A stretch of DNA of 64,000 nucleotides. Source: Poriferisodalis sp965208485 (GTDB lineage: Bacteria; Actinomycetota; Acidimicrobiia; Acidimicrobiales; Poriferisodalaceae). Shown in pieces: positions 25,990 through 35,242 of the stretch. Where the stretch lies: NCBI RefSeq assembly GCF_965208485.1, contig NZ_OZ242344.1:2542001-2606000 (forward strand), written 5' to 3'. A program made the translations under genes and the position numbers. The notes beneath the pieces are model-generated. The model was not told the DNA's origin, did not search any database, and worked only from the letters and a program-made list of their open reading frames with translations. The first letter of the stretch is position 1, and every line of letters starts with the position of its first letter.

Positions 25990-27117
25990 TCAGGCTTTTG
26001 GCCAGGGGTCGGTGTCGCTGTCGGCGATGTCGGCGAGGCAGTTGTTGTCGGCGCCTTCTGGGCGGCCGACCCAGCGGACTTGGCCGGGGGTGGCGCTGAG
26101 GCGGGCTATCACGTTCTGCTGGATGAGCCCGTCGACCTCGACGAAGGCCTCGCGGGCGGTGGTGTGCGGGTCGGTTGCTAGCTGGCTCATGTCGAGGACC
26201 GGTGCTGCGGCTGCCTGGGCGTTGTCGAATGCTGCGACTGCCTCGGCCAGGGTGCGTTGGCTCACCCATTTGGCCATTGCCTCGTCGAGCTCGGCTCGGT
26301 GGGCCATGCGGCCTTCGAAGGTGGTGAAGCGCTCGTCGTCGCCAATGCCGATCATCTCCATGACCCTGGCTGCTACCGAGTCGGTGGAGGTGCTGACTGC
26401 CAGCCAGCCGCCGTCGGATGCCTGGTAGGTGCCGCGGGGGACGCTGTAGGGGATGCCTGCGCCGAGGCGGGGCTGCAGGTAGCCCTCGCTGTGCCAGGCG
26501 GTCATCAGCGGGCCCATGGCCTGGGACATCGACTCGAGCAGGTTGACGTCGACGACCTGGCCGACGCCGCTGCGCAGCGCCACCATCGCGGCGAACGCTC
26601 CGGCCAGGCCGGCAATCTCGTCGGTGAGCGCAACCGGCGGCAGCAGCGGTGCGCCGTCGGCCTCGCCGTTCATGGAGGCGAAACCGCTCATGGCTTCCGC
26701 CAGCGTGGCGAAACCCGGCCGGTCGCGGTACGGACCGTCCTGGCCGAAGCCGGTCAGCCGGACGATGACCAGCTTCGGGTTGGCCTCGATCAGCTCGCTC
26801 GGCTCCAGGCCGAGCGCTTCGAGCTTGCCGGGCCGGAAGTTCTCCACCAGCACGTCGGTGACGGCCAGCAGCCGACGCAGCAGCGCTAGATCGCCGGCCG
26901 CCTTGAGGTCGAGCGTGACGCAGCGCTTGTTGCGGTTGACGAGCCGCCACCACAGGGTCTCGCCCTGCGCGTCGCGCCAGCCCATGTTGCGGACGGTGTC
27001 GCCGCCGGGGCGTTCCACCTTGATCACATCGGCCCCGAAGTCAGCCAGGTAGCGGGCGCAGTGCGGCCCGGCGAACACCGACGACAGGTCCACGACCCGA
27101 AGGCCGTCGAGCGGCAT
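25990..27117 (-). CDS. family III CoA-transferase (CaiB/BaiF)
   Basis: 375 residues beginning MPLDGLRVVDLSSVFAGPHC, the family N-terminus; LADFGADVIKVERPGGD and NRNKRCVTLDLK follow. The catalytic Asp is probably in LTDEIAGLAGA. It transfers CoA between acyl groups; the substrate cannot be read. An open frame continues upstream to 27261, but the ATG at 27117 matches the family start. It lies next to the acyl-CoA carboxylase genes. Confidence 0.9.
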   Translation of the reverse strand: MPLDGLRVVDLSSVFAGPHCARYLADFGADVIKVERPGGDTVRNMGWRDAQGETLWWRLVNRNKRCVTLDLKAAGDLALLRRLLAVTDVLVENFRPGKLEALGLEPSELIEANPKLVIVRLTGFGQDGPYRDRPGFATLAEAMSGFASMNGEADGAPLLPPVALTDEIAGLAGAFAAMVALRSGVGQVVDVNLLESMSQAMGPLMTAWHSEGYLQPRLGAGIPYSVPRGTYQASDGGWLAVSTSTDSVAARVMEMIGIGDDERFTTFEGRMAHRAELDEAMAKWVSQRTLAEAVAAFDNAQAAAAPVLDMSQLATDPHTTAREAFVEVDGLIQQNVIARLSATPGQVRWVGRPEGADNNCLADIADSDTDPWPKA

Positions 27118-27149
27118 GGCCGCAGCCGGACTGGGACCTGGGGGCACGA

Positions 27150-27356
27150 CTAGCGGTAGCGGACGGCGGGCCAGGAGGTGGGGGCTTGCCAGGGGCGGCC
27201 GCTGAAGCGCCACTTGCTGGACGGCCTCTGGTGCGGGTCGGCCGGGGCGGGACGGGGCCACAGCAGCTCGAGCGCCGTGACGATGGCGGCGGCCTCTTCG
27301 GCAGTCGCGGCAGGGCTGATGGCCAGGTGTGACGCGTCGATCACGGGTGCGGTCAC
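27150..27356 (-). CDS. accE: acyl-CoA carboxylase epsilon subunit
   Basis: 68 residues, GTG start. Small actinobacterial subunit that assembles with the AccA/AccD carboxylase core. Pattern: SPAATAEEAAAIVTALELL, then a C-terminal KWRFSGRPWQAPTSW Trp-rich tail. Its place directly downstream of the carboxyltransferase gene is the usual arrangement. It could be misjudged on length alone, but motif and context agree. Confidence 0.8.
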   Translation of the reverse strand: MTAPVIDASHLAISPAATAEEAAAIVTALELLWPRPAPADPHQRPSSKWRFSGRPWQAPTSWPAVRYR

Positions 27357-27483
27357 CGGTCGCCCACTCGTTCCACGGGTTCTAGCAGGCCGCTGAAATA
27401 TGCAAATCTGGCCGGAAGCGCAAGCCCCTGACCTGCGGGTTTGCAACTGGACACCGCCCGAAAATCGACTTTTCAGCAGCCTG

Positions 27484-29040
27484 CTACAGCGGCACGTTGC
27501 CGTGCTTGCGGCGCGGCAACTCCTCGCGCTTGGCGCCGATCATGTCGAACGCGGCAATGACCTTCTGGCGGGTCTCGGCCGGATCGATGACCGCATCCAC
27601 GATGCCCCGCTCGGCTGCGATGTAGGGGTTTGCGTACTTGCGGCTGTATTCGTCGACCAGCGCCGCTTTGCGGGCCTCGGGGTCGGCGGCCTGCTGCAGC
27701 TCGCGCCGGTTCAAGATCTCGACCGCTCCCTGCGGTCCCATCACCGCGAGCTCGGCCGTGGGCCAGGCGAAGCTGACATCGCAGCCGACCGACTTGGAGT
27801 CCATCACCACATACGCGCCGCCGTAGGCCTTGCGGGTGATGACCTGCACCCGCGGCACGGTCGCCTCGCAGTAGGCGTAGAGCAGCTTGGCCCCGTGGCG
27901 GATGATGCCGCCGTGTTCCTGGTCGACGCCGGGCAGGAAGCCAGGCACGTCCACGAACGTGAGCAGCGGGATGTTGAAGGCATCACAGAACCGCACGAAG
28001 CGGGCCGCCTTCTCCGACGACTCGATGTCGAGCACACCGGCCATCACCATCGGCTGATTGCCCACCACGCCGACCGAGCGGCCGCCGAGGCGGGCGAAGC
28101 CGCAGACGATCGAACCGGCCCAAGCGGCGTGGTACTCGAAGAACTCGCCGTCGTCGACGACTTCTCCGATCATCTGCTTCATGTCGTAGGGCACATTGGG
28201 GCTCTGCGGCATCAGGTCGCGCAGCGTCGGGCACGACCGGCCGGGCTCATCGGTGGCCTCGATGATCGGCGGTGCGTCCAGGTTGTTCGAGGGCAGGAAC
28301 GAGAGCAGGTAGCGCACGTCGTCGAGCACGGTCTTCTCGTCGGCTGCGACGAACGTCGCCACGCCCGACTTGGTGCTGTGCGAGCCGGCGCCGCCCAGCT
28401 CCTCGAGTGTGACGTCCTCGCCCGTGACGGTCTTCACCACGTCGGGTCCGGTGATGAACATGTGGCTGGAGTCGCGCACCATGAAGATGAAGTCGGTCAT
28501 GGCGGGCGAGTAGACGGCGCCGCCGGCGCACGGACCCATGATGACGCTGATCTGCGGGATGACTCCTGAGGCCAGCACGTTGCGCCGGAAAATGCCGCCG
28601 TAGCCGGCCAGCGACACGACGCCCTCCTGGATGCGGGCGCCGGCACCGTCGTTGAGGCCGATGATCGGCGCGCCGACCGACTCGGCGAGGTCCATGACCT
28701 TGTGGGTCTTCTCGGCGAACACCTCGCCGAGCGCGCCGCCGAACACGGTGAAGTCCTGGCTGGCCACGAACACCTTGCGGCCGTCGATGTTGCCCCAGCC
28801 GGTGATGATGCCGTCGGTGTAGGGGCGCTCGTCGAGTCCGACGTCGTGGGCCCGGTGGCGGGCGAGCATGTCGAGTTCGTGGAACGTGCCGGGGTCGAAG
28901 AGGTAGTCGATGCGCTCGCGGGCGAGCATCTTGCCCTTGTCGTGCTGGCGCTGGACAGCCCGTTCCGGACCGGCGTTGCGCGCCTCCTCGGTGCGGCGGG
29001 CCAGCTCCTCCAGCCGTTCGTCCATCGTCGGCTCAGACAT
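27484..29040 (-). CDS. accD: acyl-CoA (propionyl-CoA) carboxylase carboxyltransferase beta subunit
   Basis: 518 residues. It carries carboxyl from biotin to acyl-CoA. Seen: RQHDKGKMLARERIDYLFDPGTFHELD near the N-terminus, GLNDGAGARIQEGV, GPCAGGAVYSPA (oxyanion Gly pair of domain N), and VPGFLPGVDQEHGGIIRHGAKLLYAY with AYGGAYVVM (domain C). The ATG at 29040 is preferred to an upstream frame extension. With accE and the MeaA-type mutase nearby, the region suggests propionyl/ethylmalonyl metabolism. The biotin-carrier subunit is not in the window. Confidence 0.93.
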   Translation of the reverse strand: MSEPTMDERLEELARRTEEARNAGPERAVQRQHDKGKMLARERIDYLFDPGTFHELDMLARHRAHDVGLDERPYTDGIITGWGNIDGRKVFVASQDFTVFGGALGEVFAEKTHKVMDLAESVGAPIIGLNDGAGARIQEGVVSLAGYGGIFRRNVLASGVIPQISVIMGPCAGGAVYSPAMTDFIFMVRDSSHMFITGPDVVKTVTGEDVTLEELGGAGSHSTKSGVATFVAADEKTVLDDVRYLLSFLPSNNLDAPPIIEATDEPGRSCPTLRDLMPQSPNVPYDMKQMIGEVVDDGEFFEYHAAWAGSIVCGFARLGGRSVGVVGNQPMVMAGVLDIESSEKAARFVRFCDAFNIPLLTFVDVPGFLPGVDQEHGGIIRHGAKLLYAYCEATVPRVQVITRKAYGGAYVVMDSKSVGCDVSFAWPTAELAVMGPQGAVEILNRRELQQAADPEARKAALVDEYSRKYANPYIAAERGIVDAVIDPAETRQKVIAAFDMIGAKREELPRRKHGNVPL

Positions 29041-29109
29041 CCAGCAGAGCCTACGAGCGACGGCCTTGGTGTAGCTCAGCGGACAGGGACGAGGGGTACG
29101 CGCTGTGCT

Positions 29110-29177
29110 TCCCGCTCTTGTTCCCAATTTCGATTGGATACGGGCTCACGGGCCGCTCGGGCCACGGCTTCGCCTCT
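29110..29177 (+). repeat. family B repeat, copy 4
   Basis: CCCGCTCTTGTTCCCAATTT followed by CACGGGCCGCTCGGGCCACG. It lies between divergent accD and the VOC gene and ends 12 nt before the VOC ATG, so it occupies that gene's leader. Confidence 0.85.
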
Positions 29178-29188
29178 AGGCTTCGCCC

Positions 29189-29548
29189 ATGGAACTGGGG
29201 CCTGTGCATCACGTTTCGATCAACTGCGCCGACGTGGACGCTGCGGTGCCGTTCTATACCGACATCCTGGGCATGAAGCTGCTGGATCGGCCTGACTTCG
29301 GGTTCAACGGACGCTGGCTGCAGACGCCCGGCGGCGGTGAGGTGCACCTGATCGAGGTGGCCGACTGGGTGCCGCCCAAGGGCCAGCACTGGGCGTTCAA
29401 GGTGGACGACATCGATGCCACCGTGGCCGAGCTGCGCGACGCCGGCGTGAAGGTCAAGGATCCGGTGCCGCTGCCGGGAACGACCGCCCGCCAGACATTC
29501 TTCTTCGACCCCGCAGGCAACATGATCGAGCTGAACCAGCCGGCCTGA
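29189..29548 (+). CDS. VOC-family (glyoxalase-like) metalloprotein
   Basis: 119 residues, one vicinal-oxygen-chelate module pair: VHHVSINCADVDAAVPFYTDILGMKLL, then a second half with HWAFKVDDIDATVAELRDAGV and the end FFFDPAGNMIEL. The metal ligands His6/7, His70-region and Glu in NMIEL are placed as in the family. The substrate is unknown (methylmalonyl-CoA epimerase-like proteins are longer but related). The leader is formed by a family B repeat. Confidence 0.85.
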   Translation: MELGPVHHVSINCADVDAAVPFYTDILGMKLLDRPDFGFNGRWLQTPGGGEVHLIEVADWVPPKGQHWAFKVDDIDATVAELRDAGVKVKDPVPLPGTTARQTFFFDPAGNMIELNQPA

Positions 29549-29565
29549 GCCTGACGGTCCCTCAG

Positions 29566-30483
29566 CTACAAGTCGGCACGGTAGGCCGCGAGGTTCATCA
29601 CCCGCTCGAACAGCGGGCCCGCGCCGATCTGCTCGCACAGTTCCTCGAAGCCGCGGTGCGGGCCGCGCCAGGCCAGCTCGTCGACGCCGCCTGACACCGG
29701 AGCATCAGTGCGGACGGTGGCGATGCGGCGGAACAGCAGCGCGAGGTCGCGCTCGGCTTCCAAGGTGGCGGCCAATCCGGCAGCGCCGCGCACCTTCACC
29801 GCCCAATCGTCCGCTGAGACCGGGATGTCCTCAATGTGGCCGTAGTGCGAGAGCATCACCGACGTCGACTTGGCGCCCCAGCCCTTCAGCCCCGGAAAGC
29901 CGTCGGCGCTGTCGCCGACCAGGCCCAGGTAGTCGGGTATCGAGAGGGGCTTCACGCCGAACTTGGCCTCGACACCGGCTGTGTCGATGATCTCGTCGGC
30001 CCGGCGGTCCCACTGGACCACCTTGCCGCCGACGCACTGGGCCAGGTCCTTGTCGGGCGTGCAGATGAACACCTGCCGGACACGGTCGTCGTCCGCAGCC
30101 ATCGCCGCGCCGGCCGCCATGGCGTCATCGGCCTCGAACTCGACCATCGGCCACACCGCCACGCCCAGCAGCCCGAGCGCCTCCTCGGTGGGATGGAACT
30201 GCGACAGCAGGTCGGGCTCGATGCCCGAGCCGTCCTTGTAGCCAGGCCACAGGTCGTTGCGGAACGACTCCACGACATGGTCGGTCGCCACAGCCACATG
30301 TGTGGCGCCGCCCTCCAGCAGCATCACGATGTTGCCGAGCACGCCGCGCAGCGCCCCTACCTCGCTGCCGTCGGACGCCGTGCGGCTGGGCACCGCAAAG
30401 AAGTGGCGGAACAGCTCGTAGGTGCCGTCGATCAAGTGGACGTCGACCTGCCCCGGCGGGGGCGATGCCTGTTCGGGCTGCAC
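29566..30483 (-). CDS. 5'-3' exonuclease (PolA N-terminal-like)
   Basis: 305 residues, GTG start. FEN/XNI-type nuclease: HLIDGTYELFRHFFAVP, FEADDAMAAGA, CTPDKDLAQCV and GLVGDSADGFPGLKGWGAKS (helix-hairpin DNA clamp) give the metal-binding Asp clusters. It lacks the polymerase domain, so it is a stand-alone nuclease for flap or primer processing. It marks the left edge of the accessory island. Confidence 0.88.
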   Translation of the reverse strand: MQPEQASPPPGQVDVHLIDGTYELFRHFFAVPSRTASDGSEVGALRGVLGNIVMLLEGGATHVAVATDHVVESFRNDLWPGYKDGSGIEPDLLSQFHPTEEALGLLGVAVWPMVEFEADDAMAAGAAMAADDDRVRQVFICTPDKDLAQCVGGKVVQWDRRADEIIDTAGVEAKFGVKPLSIPDYLGLVGDSADGFPGLKGWGAKSTSVMLSHYGHIEDIPVSADDWAVKVRGAAGLAATLEAERDLALLFRRIATVRTDAPVSGGVDELAWRGPHRGFEELCEQIGAGPLFERVMNLAAYRADL

Positions 30484-30565
30484 ACCGCCGACCCTAGATC
30501 GCAGGTTTCGGCACCGAGACATCCCGTCTCCGGCACACACGACCGTTCGCGCTGCGCTCGTCCAG

Positions 30566-30618
30566 GAGTTTTGGTGAACCCTTGAAAACAGGGTTTACAG
30601 AACTCTGACAAAACTCCC
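30566..30618 (+). repeat. island-border dyad with direct-repeat copy A
   Basis: GGAGTTTTG and CAAAACTCC (9 bp) enclose a second inverted pair, GTGAACCC and GGGTTTAC. The segment AACTCTGACAAAACTC (30601-30616) recurs identically at 38373-38388, each preceded by TTTACAG. It may be a recombination site or a border of the insertion. Confidence 0.5.
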
Positions 30619-30791
30619 TGACGCACCATTGCTGGCCGTGGGTTCGTTCTTCACCGGTGTGGGAATTGCGGTCCAGGTTCGTAGACGACGCTCGGACCCC
30701 GCTGCTGATCGGATGCCTTCACCAGCAGATCACGCCGGCGCAAATCGCGCAGCATCGCACTGGCACGATGCACATCCACGTCAAACAAGTC
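30619..30791. pseudogene. gene remnants at the left border of the island
   Basis: The plus strand reads LAVGSFFTGVGI at 30633-30668, like motif I at the N-terminus of C5-cytosine methyltransferases, and then loses homology. The minus strand reads VHRASAMLRDLRRRDLLVK and a VVYEPGP tail, like the C-terminal winged helix of ATP-binding regulators. Both are fragments. No intact gene lies in 30484-30844. Confidence 0.35.
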
Positions 30792-31694
30792 GAGCCTTCG
30801 TCTTTTGTTGGGATGGGGGCTGCTGGGTTCGGCGGGTTCAGGCTATGAGTGTTCCGCGGGCTTCGAGGTTCGTGTGGTTGGTGAAGCCGTGGGCTTTGCG
30901 GCGTAGGACTCGGGTGGGGGTTGTTGGTGCCTTCGATGCGGCTGTTGCTGGGCTGGCCGGTTTGGTGCCAGTCGAGGATCTGGGGATGCCAGGCGAGGAA
31001 GGTGTCGACGACGTCGCTGAACTCGGGTATGTCGCCGGTGCGGTAGATGTCGGCGAGCCGGTCGAGCGCTTCGAGGGCGCCTTTGCGGTCCTTGGCGAGA
31101 TAGAGGCCGTGCAGCTCGCCGAGCGCGTCTCAGGCTGCTTTGAGCCTCGGGTGGGTCTCGAAGAGCGCGTCGAGCCGGGAGCGTTCGTCTGCGCCGAGGG
31201 TGTCGGGGCGTTTCATGAGCACGAACCGTGCCCGGAACACCTCGGGGTCGAACGCCGGCTTGGCCCCTTCGGGGCGGCGCTGCACGTCGCGTCGCACCGC
31301 GGTCAGCCCGGCTGCGAACCAGCGGATCACGTGGAACCGGTCCAGCACATGGCGGGCGTGGCCGAGCCGCTCGGCGATCGCCGCCGCATAGGACTTGGAC
31401 CCGTCCGAGACGACGACCTTGACGCCGCGGCGCCAGCGGTGCCCCTGAGCAGCCAGGAAGCCGCTGAGGGCCGCCTCGCTGCGGTGGGGCACCATCCGCG
31501 GGCACCTCCCCGGTGTCGCCGTTCACCAGCACCGTCACATACCGGTTCAGCGGCAGCCACAGCCGCACCGACATAACATCACGCCTCATCGAGGCCCTCC
31601 AGGGTTCGGCGTCAGACACACCGATCCCAGCAGGGCCTCGACCCCTACCCGAGGACCCTCAACCCGACCTCATCCCAACAAAAGACGAAGAGCC
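30792..31694 (-). mobile_element. ISL3-family insertion sequence remnant
   Basis: Inverted ends share TTCGTCTTTTGTTGGGATG (30797-30815 and its complement at 31671-31689), with the right end reading GGCTC outward as in ISL3 elements. At about 0.9 kb it is shorter than a full element (about 1.3 kb). The missing part is the 5' half of the transposase gene. Confidence 0.75.
30845..31560 (-). pseudogene. ISL3-family transposase, truncated and frameshifted
   Basis: Recognisable DDE blocks: YVTVLVNGDTGEV, VVSDGSKSYAAAIAERL, HVLDRFHVIRWF, then WHQTGQPSNSRIEGTNN and LRRKAHGFTNHTN. There are at least three lesions: a frameshift before MVPHRSEA (about 31496), an in-frame TGA where Trp is expected (31128-31130, before DALGELHGLYLAKD), and an extra C in a C-run (about 30922) after GTNN. 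The N-terminal half is absent. It is not functional. Confidence 0.85.
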
Positions 31695-31775
31695 GACTTC
31701 GTTCATCAGCCGGACTGCGTGCGGGCTGAAATGGTCGCCGGTGTTGACAAGAATGGCCGCCGCGGAGCGTCCCGT

Positions 31776-32945
31776 TCAGTCGAGGCGCAGACCTCGAGCG
31801 AGCTCGATGGCGTCGTCGAAACTCGGGGCGCTGTCGGGACGCCACGCGAGGGATTCGATCACGTGCCGGTAGCCGCGCTGCAGCGCTTCGTATTGGGGCG
31901 TGCCCATTTGGAGCGCCGGCGACATCGGGAAGCGGGCGATGAGCCGTGCGCGTTGCCCGACAGTGTCGTTGCGGGTCTCCGCGTCGATGACGCTTTTGCG
32001 CATGTGCGCCAGAATCTCGTTGCGTGCGTCCGAATCGGATGCTGCGCTGGCGATGTCGAACAGGTCTCTGGCGCGTTCGGTGAGCTTGGCGTTGCGTCCG
32101 TGTTCGGCGTTCTCGACGTTGGCGCGCATCTTGTTGCCGATCGTGACGGCGAAATGCAAGGACGGGAGCGAGAAGCCGCCCAGTTCGGGGTGCTCGCGCC
32201 GTATGTTGTCGCATGCGTAGCGGCCCATCAGCGACATCACTGTGCGCGGTACCCATGGGCTCATTTCGACGGAGGCCTCCACAACGTCGACTTTCGCGTA
32301 CTCAGGTCGGCCTCGGCGTTCGGCATGCGAGACGATGTGCAGCGGATGGGGCGCATGTGCCGTCGGCTGCCGTTCCGTCTCGGCGGGTTCGGTCATGGCT
32401 GATGCGCACAGATTGGCCACCCAGATGCTGGCTTGGCGCAGCCGGTCGCTGCCCGGCATCGCTGTCCGGCCGACGATCAGGAGGTCGATGTCCTCAGAGA
32501 AGCGCTCCGATAGGCCCCATTGGCTGACGAGAGCAGTGCCTCCGCCGAACAGGACATCGAATCTGGTGTGCCGCGGCCGTCGCCATCGTCCGCTGCTGAG
32601 CGCGACGGCCGTGTCCTCGCCGACGTCGCGCGCCGCCAGCCGGTGCAGCCCGGCGTGCAGCCAGTAGTCCTTCTCGATCTGGTCTTGGCGCAGAGAGGTG
32701 TCCTCGACGATGAGCCGCGTGAGATCACGCCGGATGTCGGGCGGCAGGCTGCGTGCCGGCCCGGTTGTGGGCACTGCCGCAAAGGCAGCGGCCTCGGCTG
32801 CGTAACGGCTTGCTTCGAGGACGTTCTCGGGTGCCTGCGGGTGCGCGGGACGGCGATGCTCTGCGTATGGGCAGGTGTCGGCCCAGTTCCTGCATCTGCG
32901 CCCGTCGACGGTGTTGCGGGAGTTGCAGCGCTTCCGTGACGGCAT
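31776..32945 (-). CDS. AbiEii-type nucleotidyltransferase toxin
   Basis: 389 residues. The nucleotidyltransferase core has LFGGGTALVSQWGLSERFSEDIDLLI near 131-156, the AbiEii signature (GG-T-L then S-D-D). An unusual N-terminal extension carries a Cys/His cluster (CNSRNTVDGRRCRNWADTC). AbiEii toxins stop growth on phage infection and are held by AbiEi. Its ATG directly follows the TAG of the upstream antitoxin gene (TAGATG), so the two are translationally coupled. Confidence 0.8.
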   Translation of the reverse strand: MPSRKRCNSRNTVDGRRCRNWADTCPYAEHRRPAHPQAPENVLEASRYAAEAAAFAAVPTTGPARSLPPDIRRDLTRLIVEDTSLRQDQIEKDYWLHAGLHRLAARDVGEDTAVALSSGRWRRPRHTRFDVLFGGGTALVSQWGLSERFSEDIDLLIVGRTAMPGSDRLRQASIWVANLCASAMTEPAETERQPTAHAPHPLHIVSHAERRGRPEYAKVDVVEASVEMSPWVPRTVMSLMGRYACDNIRREHPELGGFSLPSLHFAVTIGNKMRANVENAEHGRNAKLTERARDLFDIASAASDSDARNEILAHMRKSVIDAETRNDTVGQRARLIARFPMSPALQMGTPQYEALQRGYRHVIESLAWRPDSAPSFDDAIELARGLRLD

Positions 32946-33755
32946 CTATATCTGCTCCCATGAGCGGCGGTTCGCTCGTCCTGCGAACAGGTTGCAGGAG
33001 GAGAGCGTCGCTGGCATGGCAGCAAGAATCCCGGACTGAGCGCTGCTCGGCGGATGAGGCTGCATCTCGACGTCCCAGGCGGACGCGACGCGGTCTTGCC
33101 GGATCGCTGCGTTGGGTCCGAGCGCTCTGAGGGTCATGGCGTTCTTGAGTTCACAGATGATGCGTTCGACAGGTTTTTCGGCCATGTCGAGTGTGCGGAG
33201 TGCTTCGAGGAATGTGATCTCGGCCCAGGTGAGGTCTCGGCGGGCGGGGTTGTGGCGTGGTTCGTGGACGACGGTGGGGTGCAGCGGCTCGGGTGTGCCG
33301 GCCATGACCGCGAGCCGGGTCTTGGCGGTCATCTGGGTGGTCCATCCGACGCGGTTGAGGGCGTGCATGGACGCGAACCCTGATCCGGGTCCGGCGTAGC
33401 GCAGTCCGATGTATTCGTGGGACAGCGTCATGTGCCCGATGTCGGGGTCGGCGGTCTTGGAGGGCGGCACGCCGTACACCCAGAATCCGGGTGCGAGCTC
33501 TTCGAGGCCGCTGTCGGGGTCGGCGGCGGCTTCGCTGACGACTTCTGCTGCGAGGTCGGTGTCGTCGCTGAGCTCGTGGACCCAGAACACGCTGCCCCAC
33601 AGACGGCATCTGAGCCGATGCCCGATCAGCACCCGCTCAGGGGCGCGCGTCCACGCCCGGCGGGACTCCCTCTCCTCGTCGCTGAGCCGGCGGGGGCGGC
33701 CGGCGATGATGTCGAGACGGTCGCTGATCTCGCCGCAGATCTGCTCCGCCGTCAT
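32946..33755 (-). CDS. AbiEi-like antitoxin (DUF6088-type C-terminal domain)
   Basis: 270 residues from the ATG at 33755. The C-terminal ~150 contain GSGFASMHALNRVGWTTQMTAKT and a DLTWAEITFLEALRTLD helix, as in AbiEi/DUF6088 antitoxins. The preceding ~100 residues have no clear match. The frame stays open to a GTG at 33935 (329 residues) and beyond, but further upstream it is antisense to the methyltransferase remnant. The start is therefore uncertain. Gene order antitoxin-toxin with no gap supports an AbiE system. Confidence 0.65.
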   Translation of the reverse strand: MTAEQICGEISDRLDIIAGRPRRLSDEERESRRAWTRAPERVLIGHRLRCRLWGSVFWVHELSDDTDLAAEVVSEAAADPDSGLEELAPGFWVYGVPPSKTADPDIGHMTLSHEYIGLRYAGPGSGFASMHALNRVGWTTQMTAKTRLAVMAGTPEPLHPTVVHEPRHNPARRDLTWAEITFLEALRTLDMAEKPVERIICELKNAMTLRALGPNAAIRQDRVASAWDVEMQPHPPSSAQSGILAAMPATLSSCNLFAGRANRRSWEQI

Positions 33756-34100
33756 CAGCGCTTCGGCTCGGAAATGACGGCGCCGCCACCGCAGCCCTGT
33801 CAGACCGGCGCCGAGGAACGCCTGCCGCCGGTTCCGCGGCATCTCCCACAACGCCCACGGCTCCCAGCGCTCCGCGTCGGGATCCCAGTCCGGCCAGCGT
33901 TTCAGGCGATATCCCGGAAATCTCGCAGCGAACACAGCAGACCGTCCCAGTCGGCGAACACCTGAGAGTCTCGCACGAACCTGCCCGCGGACCGCCCGCT
34001 GCCGCCAGGCGTGCCGCGGGGACGGCCGGGCACAGCTTGGGGCTTGCACGCGGGTCCGGCGGTCATCTTCCCGGCGGTGAGCGGTGTCAGAGCCGGCGGC

Positions 34101-34665
34101 ATGGAGGGGTCGTGCAGGGTAGTGTGCGGCGACTGCCTGGAGGTGATGAGGGGTTGCCGGACGGGACTGCTTCCTGAACAAGATCATCTGGGCGTACGAC
34201 TGGGGCGGACGAGCCAGACGGCGCTGGCCGGCGAAACGCGACACGATCCTCGTGTACGTCAAAGACCGCGGGAAGTACTGGTTCGACAGCGCCGAGGTGG
34301 ACCGTGAGCCGTACATGGCGCCCGGGCTGCAGACACCGGAACGGGCCGCGGCCGGCAAACTCCCGACCGATGTGTGGTGGCACACGATCATCCCGACTCG
34401 CAGCGCGGAACGGACCGGCTGGCCGACACAGAAACCTGCCGGCGTTCTGCGTCGCATCGTCGCTGCGAGCTGCCCGCCGGACGGGTGGGTGCTCGACCCG
34501 TTCGCCGGTTCCGGCACCACTGCGGTGGCCGCGGCCGAACTCGGGCGCCGGTTCGTGATGATCGACGACAGCTCGGAGGCTGTCGACGTGATGCGGGCCC
34601 GTCTCGGGGACGGCAGCCGACACGGCCAGATCGCCTGCCCGGCGCTCGACAGCGGAACGAGATGA
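34101..34665 (+). pseudogene. beta-class DNA methyltransferase with internal deletion
   Basis: It starts like a complete enzyme (VVCGDCLEVMRG). At about 34153 the frame and homology jump to FLNKIIWAYDWGGRARRRWPAKRDTILVY, continuing to VLDPFAGSGTTAVAAAELGRRFV (AdoMet motif) near the end. The catalytic DPPY motif and surrounding ~100 residues are missing and the two parts are in different frames. It is inactive; the origin may be an N4/N6 methylase of a former restriction system. Confidence 0.75.
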
Positions 34666-34831
34666 CGCAGGCCGCGTCGGGCACACGCCGAGGTGTCGGC
34701 GCTGCCGGGTGCCTGGCGTTGCTGGGCGGGCGTTTCGCGGGTCGGCGGTCATTCTCGGCCGTTGTGAGAGTTCACGGGTTCGGGCGGCAGTGTTGAGACG
34801 GCGACTGCGGCTGCGCCGTCTGCACCGTCAG

Positions 34832-35137
34832 ATGGCTTTGCGTGCGCATGATGTGATGTCCGATGCTGCACCGCTGTTCGAAGCGGCAGCCGGACTGGGG
34901 TCGCTGCAAACGGTCATGGCCATCAACGAAGCCCGATGGAGCGACGACAGCGACAGCGCAGCGTTCGACGATGACGGCAGCGAGGACCTTTACTGCGAGC
35001 ACTGTCACGGCGCCGCGCTCGAGGCCGTGTTCCTCAGTCTCGCCCCGGAGGACCTCCCGACGGTCGGGGAACGCGGCGCGCAGATCGTGACAGGCTGGAG
35101 GGCAGCCGCCAAGCGACGCTGGCCGAAGCAGCCCTGA
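34832..35137 (+). CDS. hypothetical protein with a CxxC motif
   Basis: 101 residues from the ATG at 34832 (a GTG at 34790 is possible). Acidic middle (DDSDSAAFDDDGSEDLYCEHC) and a short YCEHCHG motif that could bind metal. No family recognised. It lies in the island between broken methyltransferases. Confidence 0.4.
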   Translation: MALRAHDVMSDAAPLFEAAAGLGSLQTVMAINEARWSDDSDSAAFDDDGSEDLYCEHCHGAALEAVFLSLAPEDLPTVGERGAQIVTGWRAAAKRRWPKQP

Positions 35138-35242
35138 TAGGGCTCTCGGCGGCCGCGCTGGAATGGTGCACGCTCGTCATGTCCGACCCTGCCGAGGCAG
35201 GAGCCGACGACACATGGCAAGAGCTCGCGCACGCCGGACGGT

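Noticed and set aside
31128..31130. In-frame TGA in the ISL3 transposase as a selenocysteine codon
   Set aside because: The position is normally Trp, no SECIS-like hairpin is obvious, and the gene has other frameshifts.
33756..34520. Long N-terminal extension of the AbiEi-like gene
   Set aside because: Most of it is antisense to a methyltransferase remnant; at most the stretch to 33935 could be real.
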